Source: Candidatus Binatia bacterium (lineage in GTDB: Bacteria; Desulfobacterota; Binatia; HRBIN30). Taken from it: DNA of 64,000 nucleotides. Below, piece by piece: positions 1-9,698 of this stretch (positions within the stretch are counted from its first letter, which is position 1; every line of letters starts with the position of its first letter). The notes under the pieces were generated by a model. That model saw nothing but the letters and a program-made list of their open reading frames with translations. It did no database searches and was not told the origin of the DNA. Location of the stretch: contig CALAMI010000006.1 in assembly GCA_937925685.1 (NCBI GenBank), positions 1-64,000 of the forward strand, given 5' to 3'. Made by a program: the position numbers and the translations under genes.

Positions 1-3000
1 AACGGCTACGGCCAGAGTTCCCCGCTCCCAGGCGTCTTCCGTAGCGTGAGTGGCTGTTTGTCGCACACCTGCGGCCTTCTGGAGGACGGGCGGGTGCAAT
101 GCTGGGGAGATAATGGGTTCGGCCAGAGTTCCCCGCCCGCTGGCCTCTTCCGTAGCGTCAGTGCCGGTTGGCACCACACCTGTGGCCTTCGCCAGGACGG
201 GCAGGTGCAATGCTGGGGATGGAACCGCTACGGCCAGAGTTCCCCGCCGCCACTGGAGGGTGGCTGTCCGGAGCCTCCCACCATCACCCCGCTACCCACG
301 GCGTGCCCCACCTCAAGCCCCACACCGACAGCCACGCCGCAACCCCCGCTGAGCCCGACGCCCACCTTCACCCCGGAGACGGTGCTGACGCCGAGTGCCA
401 CCTTTACCGAAACGTGGTCGCCGACGCCGCAGGCTTCGCTCACCCCGAGCCAGACGCCAACGGTCAGCCCGGCACAGCCGAGCCCCACCATAACCCATAC
501 GCCACTGACTCCAACGAGCCCCCTGACACCTACAGCCACAGGGACTGCAACTCGTAGCCCAAGTGCCACACCGACGCCGTCGCCGACGGCCAGTGCCACC
601 GAAACACCTTCGGCGGTAGCGACCACGGCCGCACCGTCTGCCACCCCTTCGCCCACCATCTCGCCGAGCGCATCGGCGACATGGACGCGTACGCCCACAG
701 CCACGGCGACGACGACTCGTACGCCGAGCCCGTCGGCCACATGGACTAGCACGGCGACTTCGACCGCTACCCGCACGGCCACACTGACGCCCACGCGCAC
801 CTCCTCGCCGACGCGCACGCCCACGGAGACTCCGCGGTTGCTGGCGGCTCCGACATTGGAGGCACCTGCGAATGGGACGATCAACGCGGCCAGGGAGGTG
901 AGGTTCCAGTGGCAGGCGGTAAGCGGTGCGCAGAATTATTGGTTGACCGTGGCTACGGACCCTGGGAAGTTGCCTAGCGATCCTGCAGCAACGAGGTGTG
1001 AAGAATGCGTGATCAGTTGTACGGTGACTTCGACGAGCCACACTGCGGGTCAGAGCAGTGAGTGCACCAGCGGGCGGACAACGCAGTTAAGCTATGGCAC
1101 GACCTATCACTGGCAGGTGCAGGCGTACGTCAGTACCCCGTTGCGCAACGGGGAGTTTTCGCAGAAGTGGACGTTCTATACCGTTTTGGCCCCACCCCAG
1201 TTGCAGGGTCCGCGCAACGGGGCCACAGGCCAGTCGTTGACCCCGACGCTGAGCTGGAATCCAGTGCCCGAGGCGAACCGGTACTGGGTGTTGGTGGCCA
1301 CCTCGCCGGATGTGTTTCCCACCGACTTGCAGGCGACGACGTGTAGGGGCTGTCTTGCTGCCGGGTACACGGACAGTACCACGTACACATGGGGCGACCC
1401 TTTCCCCAAAGGCGTGAGCCAGGGCTCGACAAATCCGCCAGGGGCGTTAGCTCCGGCAACGACCTACTACTGGAAGGTTCAAGGATTCCCGAGCGGGAGC
1501 AAGAGGATGGGGGAGTACTCCCAAGTATGGAGTTTTACTACGACGCAACCGTCGCCGGCACCGCGGAGCCCGACTCCGACAGCGACTCCGACAGCGAGCC
1601 CGACGCCCCGGGGGAAACGGCCGCTGATTTTCATTCCGGGAATCATGGGGACGGAGATTGTGGACGGAAATAATAAGTTGTGGTTCAGCCTGAACAATTG
1701 TGACATTACCAAGCTGCGACCGGACGATTCGGGAGTGCCGCAGGTTGGCCGTCCCGGGAGTCTTCTATGGAGTGTTGCGTCCTATTATGACGTTTACGGT
1801 GACTTTTCTAATTATCTGAACAGCAATGCCACCAACAACCAGCTCCACTTATTTCCATACGATTGGCGGTTGAACTTGCAGACGGTGGCTGCGCAGCTGG
1901 CGGGGCTGATCGCCGCGCTTGTTAACCACACCGGCCACCAGCAGGTAGATATTGTGGCGCACAGCATGGGTGGGTTGGTGGCGAAGTGGTTTTTGAGCCA
2001 GAGCGGCAACGAGAAGCGGGTGCGGCGGCTGATCACGATTGGCACGCCGCACCTTGGAACGCCGGATGCCGTGCGGGTGTTGCTGGAAGGGAAGCCGATG
2101 AGCTTTGGGCTGCTCGAGAGGGAGCCAGTGCGCGCATACGCAGCGAGGAACATGCCTAGCGCCTACCAACTGGCACCGGGAAAGCAGTACTTGGGGTTGC
2201 AGGGATCGTATGTAGATATTTACCAGGATATTTACCAGATTGACACGTGTGAGCGGCTCGGCAACTCCGGGAAATCAGGCAGTTTACGGGAAGTGCGGGA
2301 CCTTTGGTGGAAGCACGAGGCTTGCACATACTGTCCGTCAGGATGGTGGGATACGTGTGCGGATCGGTGGGAGACGCTGAACCCGAAGGCGCTCGACTGG
2401 CTAGATGCCAGGCAAGCGCTAGACACGTGGAGCCCGCCTTCAGGGGTTACGGCTTATGCTTTGTACGGATATGGCGAGTCCACCATCACGAAGCTGGTTG
2501 TAAGCCAAAGTGGCGGGACCGGCTACGTTTGTGGAAAGGACTGGGGAGATGGGGATGGAACGGTGGTGTTGAAGAGCGCCGAGGGGGTCAATGGATGGCA
2601 GGGGCTTTTTGGCTTCAAGAAGGCTGAACACTTGGCTTTGGTGAGGAATCAGGCAGTACGGGAGTGTACGATTGCATTGTTGGCCGATACGCCGGATACG
2701 ACGAAGTGCCAGGGGGGCAGGGCGGCGGAGATGCGGCAGGAGGGGCAGGTGCCGATGCGCTTGGATGTGGCGCTTTACGGTGAGGGGGTGCGGCTGCGGG
2801 TAGTAGATGGCGCTGGGCGGGTGACCGGGTACTTGCCTGGCGGTGAGGGGGAGGGGGAGGTGACAATGGAGATCGAGGGGAGTCGGTTCGATCGTTTTAT
2901 CTTGTTCCAGAGTGCGCTGGTGGAGTTGCAGCCGTTGCGCATAGAGGCGGAGAGCGAGCGAGCTGGGGAGTTAATGCTACGGTTGCGGGTGTTGGAGGAG

Positions 3001-4029
3001 TACGAGGTGGTGCAGGAGGCGGTGTACCGGTTTGGTGTTGAGGCAGGGGGCAAGGGGGTGTTGGAGATTGAGCAGGAGGCGCTGGGTCGGCGGATGAAGA
3101 GCGCGCAGGGGCGCGGGGTTGTGGGGCGGCAGCAGCCTTACGGGCTGAGCTTGGCGCCGTTGCAGGTGGATCGGGACGGAGACGGGACCATGGAGGTGGA
3201 GGTGGATGGGTTAGAGGTGCCGGTGGCTAACGGGGGGGAGGATCAGGTGGTGGGTTCTGGGGATGTGGTGCTGTTGGATGGTTCGGCAAGCCGTGACTCT
3301 TTAGGGCGAGCGTTGGAGTACGAGTGGGTGCAAACGGCAGGACCGGAGGTGGAGTTAGAGGGAGCGAGGACGGCGGTGGCGCGATTTGTGGCACCGCGGG
3401 TGGAAGAAGAGACGGTGCTGAGTTTTTCGTTGGTGGTGCGTGCTGGTGGGGTGGAAAGCCAAGCGGATGTGGTGGGTGTGGTGGTGCGGCCGTGTGGGCA
3501 GGAGCGTTGCAACGGGGTGGACGACGACTGCGACGGGTTAGTGGATGAGGATGACCCGGAGGAAGGCGGGGTCTGTAGGTTGGCAGGAGCAGGCAAGTGC
3601 GAGTTTGGCACGCTGCAGTGTCGGGGCGGCCGCTTGCAGTGTGTAGCGGGGTTTGCAGAGTGCGAGCGCACCGGCTGCAGCAGCGATGCCGATTGCGACG
3701 ACGGCGTGTTTTGCAATGGGCTTGAGCGCTGCGTGGACCGACTGCTTTGCAGTCCGGGACCGGTGCCATGCCCCGGGGCATGCGAGCAGTGCGACGAGCA
3801 ACAGCAGCGCTGCCTGCCGGTGGCCAACTGCCAAGCACAAAGCACAGTTTGCGCTGGGGACTGCAACAATGACAGGGATGTGACCATCGATGAATTGCTG
3901 CGCATGGTCAACGTGGCCTTGGAGCTACAGTCGCTTGCGGCATGTACCCCAGGCGACACCAACCACGACGGCACCATCACCGTGGACGAAATCATCGCTG
4001 CCGTGAACCGGGCGCTAAGTGGCTGCTAG
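1..4029 (+). CDS. Mosaic secreted lipase-like protein, 5' end cut by window
   Basis: The frame is open from base 1, so the gene begins outside the window; the GTG at 46 is only an internal codon. Visible modules, in order, are RCC1-type repeats of 37 residues (a 111-base period at 10, 121 and 232), a Thr/Pro-rich linker (about 280-835), two Fn3/lectin-like repeats with WxV and YxW patterns (about 840-1560), a second short Thr/Pro linker, then an LCAT/PDAT-like alpha/beta hydrolase. The hydrolase has PGIMGTE near 1635, nucleophile motif AHSMGG (Ser codon 1963-1965), a GDGTV motif near 2550 expected to hold the acid, and an EH motif near 2625 for the histidine. A PKD-like domain (about 3220-3490), a MopE-type CNGVDDDCDG motif, a Cys-rich stretch and two dockerin/EF-hand-like DxNxDG repeats close the protein. 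Probably a secreted or surface lipid/ester hydrolase; the substrate is unknown. Confidence 0.85.
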   Translation, partial: NGYGQSSPLPGVFRSVSGCLSHTCGLLEDGRVQCWGDNGFGQSSPPAGLFRSVSAGWHHTCGLRQDGQVQCWGWNRYGQSSPPPLEGGCPEPPTITPLPTACPTSSPTPTATPQPPLSPTPTFTPETVLTPSATFTETWSPTPQASLTPSQTPTVSPAQPSPTITHTPLTPTSPLTPTATGTATRSPSATPTPSPTASATETPSAVATTAAPSATPSPTISPSASATWTRTPTATATTTRTPSPSATWTSTATSTATRTATLTPTRTSSPTRTPTETPRLLAAPTLEAPANGTINAAREVRFQWQAVSGAQNYWLTVATDPGKLPSDPAATRCEECVISCTVTSTSHTAGQSSECTSGRTTQLSYGTTYHWQVQAYVSTPLRNGEFSQKWTFYTVLAPPQLQGPRNGATGQSLTPTLSWNPVPEANRYWVLVATSPDVFPTDLQATTCRGCLAAGYTDSTTYTWGDPFPKGVSQGSTNPPGALAPATTYYWKVQGFPSGSKRMGEYSQVWSFTTTQPSPAPRSPTPTATPTASPTPRGKRPLIFIPGIMGTEIVDGNNKLWFSLNNCDITKLRPDDSGVPQVGRPGSLLWSVASYYDVYGDFSNYLNSNATNNQLHLFPYDWRLNLQTVAAQLAGLIAALVNHTGHQQVDIVAHSMGGLVAKWFLSQSGNEKRVRRLITIGTPHLGTPDAVRVLLEGKPMSFGLLEREPVRAYAARNMPSAYQLAPGKQYLGLQGSYVDIYQDIYQIDTCERLGNSGKSGSLREVRDLWWKHEACTYCPSGWWDTCADRWETLNPKALDWLDARQALDTWSPPSGVTAYALYGYGESTITKLVVSQSGGTGYVCGKDWGDGDGTVVLKSAEGVNGWQGLFGFKKAEHLALVRNQAVRECTIALLADTPDTTKCQGGRAAEMRQEGQVPMRLDVALYGEGVRLRVVDGAGRVTGYLPGGEGEGEVTMEIEGSRFDRFILFQSALVELQPLRIEAESERAGELMLRLRVLEEYEVVQEAVYRFGVEAGGKGVLEIEQEALGRRMKSAQGRGVVGRQQPYGLSLAPLQVDRDGDGTMEVEVDGLEVPVANGGEDQVVGSGDVVLLDGSASRDSLGRALEYEWVQTAGPEVELEGARTAVARFVAPRVEEETVLSFSLVVRAGGVESQADVVGVVVRPCGQERCNGVDDDCDGLVDEDDPEEGGVCRLAGAGKCEFGTLQCRGGRLQCVAGFAECERTGCSSDADCDDGVFCNGLERCVDRLLCSPGPVPCPGACEQCDEQQQRCLPVANCQAQSTVCAGDCNNDRDVTIDELLRMVNVALELQSLAACTPGDTNHDGTITVDEIIAAVNRALSGC

Positions 4030-4077
4030 GCGAGCGGTCCCACTGGCCCCTGGGCCTGGACCCGTGGCCACGAAGCT

Positions 4078-4099
4078 TGCCCCCCAACCCGTGGGGGCA
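4078..4099. terminator. GC-rich hairpin between convergent genes
   Basis: Perfect 7-bp arms TGCCCCC and GGGGGCA (4078-4084, 4093-4099) with an 8-base loop lie between the convergent ends at 4029 (+) and 4286 (-). There is no following T-run, so it is at best an imperfect bidirectional terminator. Confidence 0.3.
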
Positions 4100-4285
4100 G
4101 CATCCGGATTCGCCGTCTCGTCGCACTCTTGACACCCTTACCCCGCTTCTGGAGAGCAGTCGTGCCAGGCAACTGCACTGGCCCGCACCTCCAGCAGGGG
4201 CGAGGTTCGCATGGCTACCGCACAGCACCCCCGCTTCGATCTTCGGCGGCAGAGCTCCAGGCGCAGCGAAAAACCGACCTCAGCT

Positions 4286-6907
4286 TCACGGCCGCAACAG
4301 TTTCCTCGCCGCTACATCGCCCACGAACGCGAACATGGCCAGAGGCAGGAGGATCCACTCCAGGGTTTTTTCCTTGGTCTCGCTCCCGCGAGCACGGGTT
4401 GTTACGATCTCTTCCGGTAAGGGATCGAGGCGCCCTCCGGTCTCGCGAGTGAGCGTCTCCAGCAACGCTCGGTTCGGTTCCCGGACCTCTTCGCTCCGCT
4501 CGGCATTTTCCCGAGGGAAGTACAGAGCAAAGCGTCGTTCCTCCAAGTCACGGCCTGGAGGCCGCCAAAGCACAGTAAGTTCCCCGCGAGAGCCTGCGGC
4601 CCCGGTTGCGATCGCGGTGAGCGTTCCTTCTTGGGTTCGGGAAAAGCGTAACTCTTGTCCTTGCTCGCCCACGATCAACCGCCCCACGGCCTCGTCAGGG
4701 GCGGCAGCGTCGAAGCTCTCGAGCCACACCCTCCAGCTACCACCCTCCATCGGTTCCACACCAACAGCCAGGTCGCGAGGCGAGACTTCTCGCATGAGCC
4801 AGCGGAGCAACTGAGCCCACAACTTTGTGCCCTGCGGCCAGGCAAGCCAGGGCTCGGCACCTTCGTTCCAACCCGCCGTAAAGGCAGCAACCCGGCCCGC
4901 ACCGTAATTCCACGCCGCCAAGAGAGGGTCGGCACGCTCTCCCTGCACCGCTCGCAGCCACAACTCCGCATCGGGCTTCAAACGCGTGTAAGCGTAGCCC
5001 ACCAGTGGCGGGGCACTGTCCCAGACAATGCCCTGGAGAACTTGACTCCGTTGCCCAGGCCGCACGGTAACGAGGTTCTCTCCGCGGGGCTTTTGGGTGA
5101 CGAGCCGGTTCGTGTCCTGCAACAACAACTGCGGCAACTCGCTAGCGTCGCGTACGTGATAAAACTTGCCCCCGGTGCGCGCGGAAATCGACTGCAAAAA
5201 CTCGAGGTTGACCGTGTCGTCACCAATGCGGATGGTGGTCACGCTCACCCCTGCCTCTTCCAAGGCGCGCAGTAGAGGCTCGTGCTCGGAGGCAGAGCGA
5301 TTGGTGTCGCCATCGGTCAGTAAGATGATGTGACCCAGGCGGGCGCGGTGCCGTACTAGTTCGGCGCTCGCTCGCTTGAGTGCATCATAAAAATCCGTGC
5401 CGCCGCCTGGCTGCAATCGCCCTACGTTGTATTCCAGTAACCCGCGGTTTTCAGCAAGAGGAGCTAAAGGGGCGACTTCGTACATCTGGGAGTCGAAGGC
5501 GATCACCCCGACACGGTCTGTATCTCGTAGCTGGGCGACCAAGGAAAGCGCCGCCCGCCGCGCATAAGATAGCTTCGATTCTTCCTCGCTGCGGCGGAGA
5601 CGATCGTGAATGTGATACCCCATGCTGTTCGAGCGATCGATGAGCAAAACCAGGGACAACGGTTCGCGTTCCGGGCGCGGCGGCCGCCGCGGCTCGAGTG
5701 TGACAGGCAGTAAACTGGCCAAGTCGGTGGACCTGAGCTGCCCAGCCCCAAAGGTGGTTTCCCCGCCAACGACGAAAAGCCCACCGCCCCGCTCGACATA
5801 GCGGCGGAGTGCAGACCAAACCGTTGCGGGGACCTTGCCCGTGGGCTGCTCCCAAACGACCACATGATACGCTTCCCAATCCCACGCGCGGTCGCGCAGA
5901 GAATCGGGCACGACGCGGCGTACTTCGAAGTCTTGCGCCCGGGCTACTGTCAAGAGTGGGGAATGGGGATGCTGGCTCACCACCAGCACGCGCGGAGGAG
6001 CGGTCAAAGACAGGTTCACGCTCTTGCGCGCGGACGGGGCAAAATATCCGCCGCCGGGGGGCTCGACCTCCAACCGCACCCGGTACGATCCCGGCTCCGT
6101 TCCTCTCCACTGCAACATGATGGGGATGGTTCCCGTGCGCAGCTGGATCGTTCGCATTTCCTGCAACGTATCGTTCACCCACAACCGTAAGGTAGCGAGT
6201 TGCTCGCCACCGCGATGCTGGAGCAGTGCTCGCACTGGCACCATGGTGTTCGCCGGAGCTACCTTCGGTACCACCAGTTGTGCGACCTCCGTCCCCCCGT
6301 CGTGCCCACGCGGGGGAATCGCTGCGTAGACAGCCACCTTCATGCCGCGCAGCACCGGAATCAAATGGCGGGCATTGCCGCGGGTCTCGTTGCCGTCAGT
6401 GAGCAGCAATACCTTGCGCTCACCACTGTCGGGCAAAATGCCGCGTGCTGCCTCGAGAGCAGCAACCAGATCGGTTGCTTCGGGCTCTGGCGCTGCACCC
6501 ACCGGGCCCGCCAGCGGACCACTCTCGGGCCAACGGGCGATTCGCACCTGACCCGCGAAGACAACGATTCCGAGATGGTCTTTGGGCCCACGGCGCCGAT
6601 CCAGCTCGTAAAGAAAGCGATCCTGCCACGCTCGGCCCATTTCGCTGATGCTCGCTGAGCGATCCACTAAGGCAACGAGGGTCGAGGGCTGGTCTGGCAA
6701 TGGCACACGCAAATGTACTCCTGCAAGCCCAGCCACCGCAGATATCCAGACAACACAACGCAAGCTGACGACCAACGGCGACCAGCCAGCCCGAAATTTT
6801 CCCCAGTACACGAACCAGGCAAGTCCGACCAAAGCCACTAGTCCCCAGGGGTTCGTGACCCCAAGGGTGACCTCGGTGACCCTGGACCACACGTAGTACC
6901 AACTCAT
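4286..6907 (-). CDS. Dual VWA-domain membrane protein of the MoxR operon
   Basis: The 873-residue protein has N-terminal membrane segments (VALVGLAWFVYW and a following helix), a first VWA domain with MIDAS-type DRSAS, a region resembling a class I glutamine amidotransferase-like fold around GGGLFVVGGE, and a second VWA domain with DRSNS. A C-terminal hydrophobic segment (WILLPLAMFAFVGDV) suggests anchoring, with the bulk outside the cytoplasm. I start it at the ATG at 6907 because its ATG overlaps the upstream gene's TGA as ATGA; the longer frame to 6994 runs into that gene. It is the last gene of a five-gene operon. In this family VWA proteins are thought to act with the MoxR ATPase in complex assembly or metal/cofactor insertion; the client here is unknown. 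Confidence 0.85.
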   Translation of the reverse strand: MSWYYVWSRVTEVTLGVTNPWGLVALVGLAWFVYWGKFRAGWSPLVVSLRCVVWISAVAGLAGVHLRVPLPDQPSTLVALVDRSASISEMGRAWQDRFLYELDRRRGPKDHLGIVVFAGQVRIARWPESGPLAGPVGAAPEPEATDLVAALEAARGILPDSGERKVLLLTDGNETRGNARHLIPVLRGMKVAVYAAIPPRGHDGGTEVAQLVVPKVAPANTMVPVRALLQHRGGEQLATLRLWVNDTLQEMRTIQLRTGTIPIMLQWRGTEPGSYRVRLEVEPPGGGYFAPSARKSVNLSLTAPPRVLVVSQHPHSPLLTVARAQDFEVRRVVPDSLRDRAWDWEAYHVVVWEQPTGKVPATVWSALRRYVERGGGLFVVGGETTFGAGQLRSTDLASLLPVTLEPRRPPRPEREPLSLVLLIDRSNSMGYHIHDRLRRSEEESKLSYARRAALSLVAQLRDTDRVGVIAFDSQMYEVAPLAPLAENRGLLEYNVGRLQPGGGTDFYDALKRASAELVRHRARLGHIILLTDGDTNRSASEHEPLLRALEEAGVSVTTIRIGDDTVNLEFLQSISARTGGKFYHVRDASELPQLLLQDTNRLVTQKPRGENLVTVRPGQRSQVLQGIVWDSAPPLVGYAYTRLKPDAELWLRAVQGERADPLLAAWNYGAGRVAAFTAGWNEGAEPWLAWPQGTKLWAQLLRWLMREVSPRDLAVGVEPMEGGSWRVWLESFDAAAPDEAVGRLIVGEQGQELRFSRTQEGTLTAIATGAAGSRGELTVLWRPPGRDLEERRFALYFPRENAERSEEVREPNRALLETLTRETGGRLDPLPEEIVTTRARGSETKEKTLEWILLPLAMFAFVGDVAARKLLRP

Positions 6908-8757
6908 GGCCTTTGCCCTGGAGCAACCTGGGCTGCAAGCCAGGCTTCGAACATCAACAAAAGCATGGCAGCAATCAGCGCCGCCTGGCCCCATGGGACT
7001 CTCTGCGCACCCTGCGTGGACGATACGCTCGATCGCCGATCCCCCGTCGGGGGCCTCGGGGCAATCGCGCTTTCACGGGGATCGAGTGCCACGGCATGAA
7101 GCGACACTTGACCTTTCGGGCCACGGAGTTCGTAACGGCCCCGCCAGTGCGGGACAAAGCTCTGGGTTCCCAAAGGTAACGCGCGCTCTTCTCCGCTGGG
7201 AAGAAGCACCACTGCAGGGCTACCCACGGTCAACGGGTGAGCTTGCCCAACGGGCCACACCGCGGCTAACGGCTGCGCCGGGCGGAGCCAGGCAAAGCTC
7301 TGCAACAAAAACACCGCCAACGGAAAGCCTTGCGAAGTCAGCAAAGGTTCTCGTGCTGCATCGAAAGCTAACCATACCTGGCGGGGTGGACCTTCACTGA
7401 CCCAAGCCACACTCACCAGCTCATCCGCGGCTCGCCCCCATATGAACGGAGATGAATTGTCCGGCACCTCGATGGCGCGAACTTGATTGAAGGGCAAAGG
7501 AAATGCGGGGGTCCAACCAGAAAAAATTGGGTGGTGGGCATCCCATGCTACTACCGCGACGTCGCGCACGACACGCTCGGGCCACTGCCTGGAACCTCCG
7601 GGAGGATCGACCACCAATGCGGGGTGGGGGAAATCCTCCGGCGGACGTGCACGATAGAAAAGGTACACATCGGAGTGGGTCTGCCCCCCCGTGCAACTCC
7701 TGCTGGTCACACGAAGGTTTCCCGCCGCCTCGGCCAATGCCTGTAGCTCGCGCCATGGGCTGCCTTGTGCGGAAATCAAGCACACCTGCAGGGGCTCAGG
7801 TTCCGAAACCCAGGCACTCGCCTCGTTGTCGACTGCCAGTAAATCGTCGGTAAGGATCTTCGCGGCAATCGCCCCTCCACCTGGCACTTGCTGCACGACC
7901 CCCGTTGTTTCTCCCGGGCCGAGGGTAAACCCCCTTTGCAACAAGACTCGACCCTGCCATTCAATCACCACAAGACCGTGTTTCACCTTGCTCCCGTAAT
8001 TCCGTACGCGCAGCGAGACTTCGGCTGCAAATCCTGTCTGCCATGGCCGCTGAATTACGGCGAAGTCAGCAATGGCGACGTTGTCATCGCCGCCACCCAC
8101 GGGGAACAGGAGAGCCTCGTCCACCAAGCCACGGGGGAGGTCCGGATCCGCGAAGTCGCTGAACACAGCCACTGTTGCGCTTGCCTCGGATCCCCCAAGC
8201 AGCGAACGGGCGAGCGCCAGCCCATGAGCCAAACTCCCGCCGCTGTCGAAAGGCGCCAGAGTTCGCACGGCGTGCCGCAACCGTTCCAAGTCGTGGGAAA
8301 AGGGAACCAGCACCTCAGCTTGCTCCCCCACGACCACCAGTGCTGCTTGGTCGCCTGGCCCGAGCCCGGATAAATAGCGCTCCACCGCTTCTTTCGCCGC
8401 ATCGAGGCGAGTGCCAGTTCGGTAGCTTGCTTGCATACTCGCGGTGCGATCCACCACCAGCACGTGCCGCTCCGGCAGCAGTGGAGCGGGCCGCTCGAGA
8501 TAGGGTCCGGCCAGCGTCGCCACCAGCATGAGCAAGGCCAGCAGCTGCAGGATCAACAGCGGGTCCCAGCGGCGCCGGCGCTTTGGGGGCAAGTCCGGCC
8601 ATAAAAAGACCGCAGGCACAATCCGTGCGACCGAGCGCTCTGGTCGGAGGAAGAGATAAAGGAGTACGAGCGCCAAGCTCGCGAACATCCAAGCAACGGG
8701 TTCGGTGAAGCCCACGGTTTGCCTCGAGAAAATAGTATCAACCCACAATTCCGGCAC
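6904..8757 (-). CDS. BatA-like VWA membrane protein
   Basis: 617 residues starting at a GTG. The N-terminus looks like the aerotolerance regulator (BatA) N-terminal domain: two membrane helices (WMFASLALVLLYLFL and LLILQLLALLMLVATLAGP) enclosing the basic PPKRRRRWDPL segment, followed by a VWA domain whose metal site reads DRTAS, with Thr in place of the first MIDAS Ser. A beta-rich region follows, then a C-terminal helix (AALIAAMLLLMFEAWLA) close to the end. It overlaps the upstream DUF58 gene by 20 bases and the downstream dual-VWA gene by ATGA, so it is translationally coupled on both sides. Likely a membrane partner of the MoxR ATPase; no specific substrate can be read from the sequence. 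Confidence 0.85.
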   Translation of the reverse strand: MPELWVDTIFSRQTVGFTEPVAWMFASLALVLLYLFLRPERSVARIVPAVFLWPDLPPKRRRRWDPLLILQLLALLMLVATLAGPYLERPAPLLPERHVLVVDRTASMQASYRTGTRLDAAKEAVERYLSGLGPGDQAALVVVGEQAEVLVPFSHDLERLRHAVRTLAPFDSGGSLAHGLALARSLLGGSEASATVAVFSDFADPDLPRGLVDEALLFPVGGGDDNVAIADFAVIQRPWQTGFAAEVSLRVRNYGSKVKHGLVVIEWQGRVLLQRGFTLGPGETTGVVQQVPGGGAIAAKILTDDLLAVDNEASAWVSEPEPLQVCLISAQGSPWRELQALAEAAGNLRVTSRSCTGGQTHSDVYLFYRARPPEDFPHPALVVDPPGGSRQWPERVVRDVAVVAWDAHHPIFSGWTPAFPLPFNQVRAIEVPDNSSPFIWGRAADELVSVAWVSEGPPRQVWLAFDAAREPLLTSQGFPLAVFLLQSFAWLRPAQPLAAVWPVGQAHPLTVGSPAVVLLPSGEERALPLGTQSFVPHWRGRYELRGPKGQVSLHAVALDPRESAIAPRPPTGDRRSSVSSTQGAQRVPWGQAALIAAMLLLMFEAWLAAQVAPGQRP

Positions 8758-9691
8758 GCGCTAGCGTTCCGAGCACGCACGCTTCCAAGCCCTCCTCGGG
8801 GTCGACGTGCACATAAAAAAACCCATGGCGGTGACAGCTTTCACGTAACCTTGCCTGGTGCTGCTCCAGTGCCTTGCGATACGCCGCGCGAGCCGCAGGG
8901 CCCCAAGCAAGGGGGCGCATTTCGTTGCTCTCGGCATCGCGCACGGTCAAGGCCGCACTAGGCCAGTCCCACTCGAAATGGCTGCGCGGCAGAAGATGCA
9001 GCGCCACCACGACCAGACGCCGAGCGGCCAACCACGCAAGCGCACGCACCGCTTCTTCTCCTGGGTAATAAAAGTCGGAAATCACGATGCCGACTCCAGG
9101 CAAAAGTGCCTGCGACACGAACCTTTCCAAAGCCGCCCGAAGGTCGACCCGCCCCGAGGCGCGGGCCGTCTCGACGAAGCGGACCACCTCCAACACTTGC
9201 TTGCGGTGGCGCCACACTGCTGAGCGGCGACAGCGAGAATCCGCTCCCTCGAGCAATCCGAACATGACCGGTTCGTGACGGCGCAAACACAGGTACGCTA
9301 AGGCAACACCGAGTTTCCGCGCGAACGACAAGGGGCTTTCTCCCTGCTCCGCCACCGCCATCGAGGCCGAGGTATCCAACAAGAGGTAGGTGGCACTTTC
9401 GCGCTCGGCGCGAAATACGCGGAGAAGGAGTTCGTCGGTGCGCGCGTAAGCACTCCAGTCGAGATACCGTAAATCGTCGCCCCAAACATACCGGCGAAAG
9501 CCGTGTACCTCGAACCCGTGGGCCGCCTGGGCGCTGCGGGAACGTTGGGAACCTTCGCGCAACGCCGTTGGCCGTGGCAGGATCAACTGCACGCGGTCGA
9601 GCTTTTGTAAAAGCTCGGGGCGGAGGAATTCCGTGCGCGCTCGAGCAGCGTTGTCGTTGGGCCGATTCGCTCTTCGCCAAGGCCACGGCAT
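8738..9691 (-). CDS. DUF58 family protein
   Basis: 317 residues with the DUF58 hallmark GFEVHGFRRYVWGDDLRYLDW just before a VWA-like core carrying DTSAS. This family almost always sits beside MoxR ATPases and is thought to take part in the same chaperone-like assembly machine. The ATG at 9691 lies 7 bases after the moxR stop; the longer frame to 9739 would overlap moxR by 41 bases and adds only a low-quality basic leader, so 9691 is preferred. No membrane segment is evident. It is gene three of the operon, between the ATPase and the BatA-like protein, the usual order for these loci. Confidence 0.88.
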   Translation of the reverse strand: MPWPWRRANRPNDNAARARTEFLRPELLQKLDRVQLILPRPTALREGSQRSRSAQAAHGFEVHGFRRYVWGDDLRYLDWSAYARTDELLLRVFRAERESATYLLLDTSASMAVAEQGESPLSFARKLGVALAYLCLRRHEPVMFGLLEGADSRCRRSAVWRHRKQVLEVVRFVETARASGRVDLRAALERFVSQALLPGVGIVISDFYYPGEEAVRALAWLAARRLVVVALHLLPRSHFEWDWPSAALTVRDAESNEMRPLAWGPAARAAYRKALEQHQARLRESCHRHGFFYVHVDPEEGLEACVLGTLARAGIVG

Positions 9692-9698
9692 AGGTTGC

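Noticed and set aside
228-884. Long minus-strand open frame over the Thr/Pro linker
   Set aside because: The frame is a by-product of the repeat composition; its translation is low-complexity (VGV-rich) and the sense protein is clearly coding.
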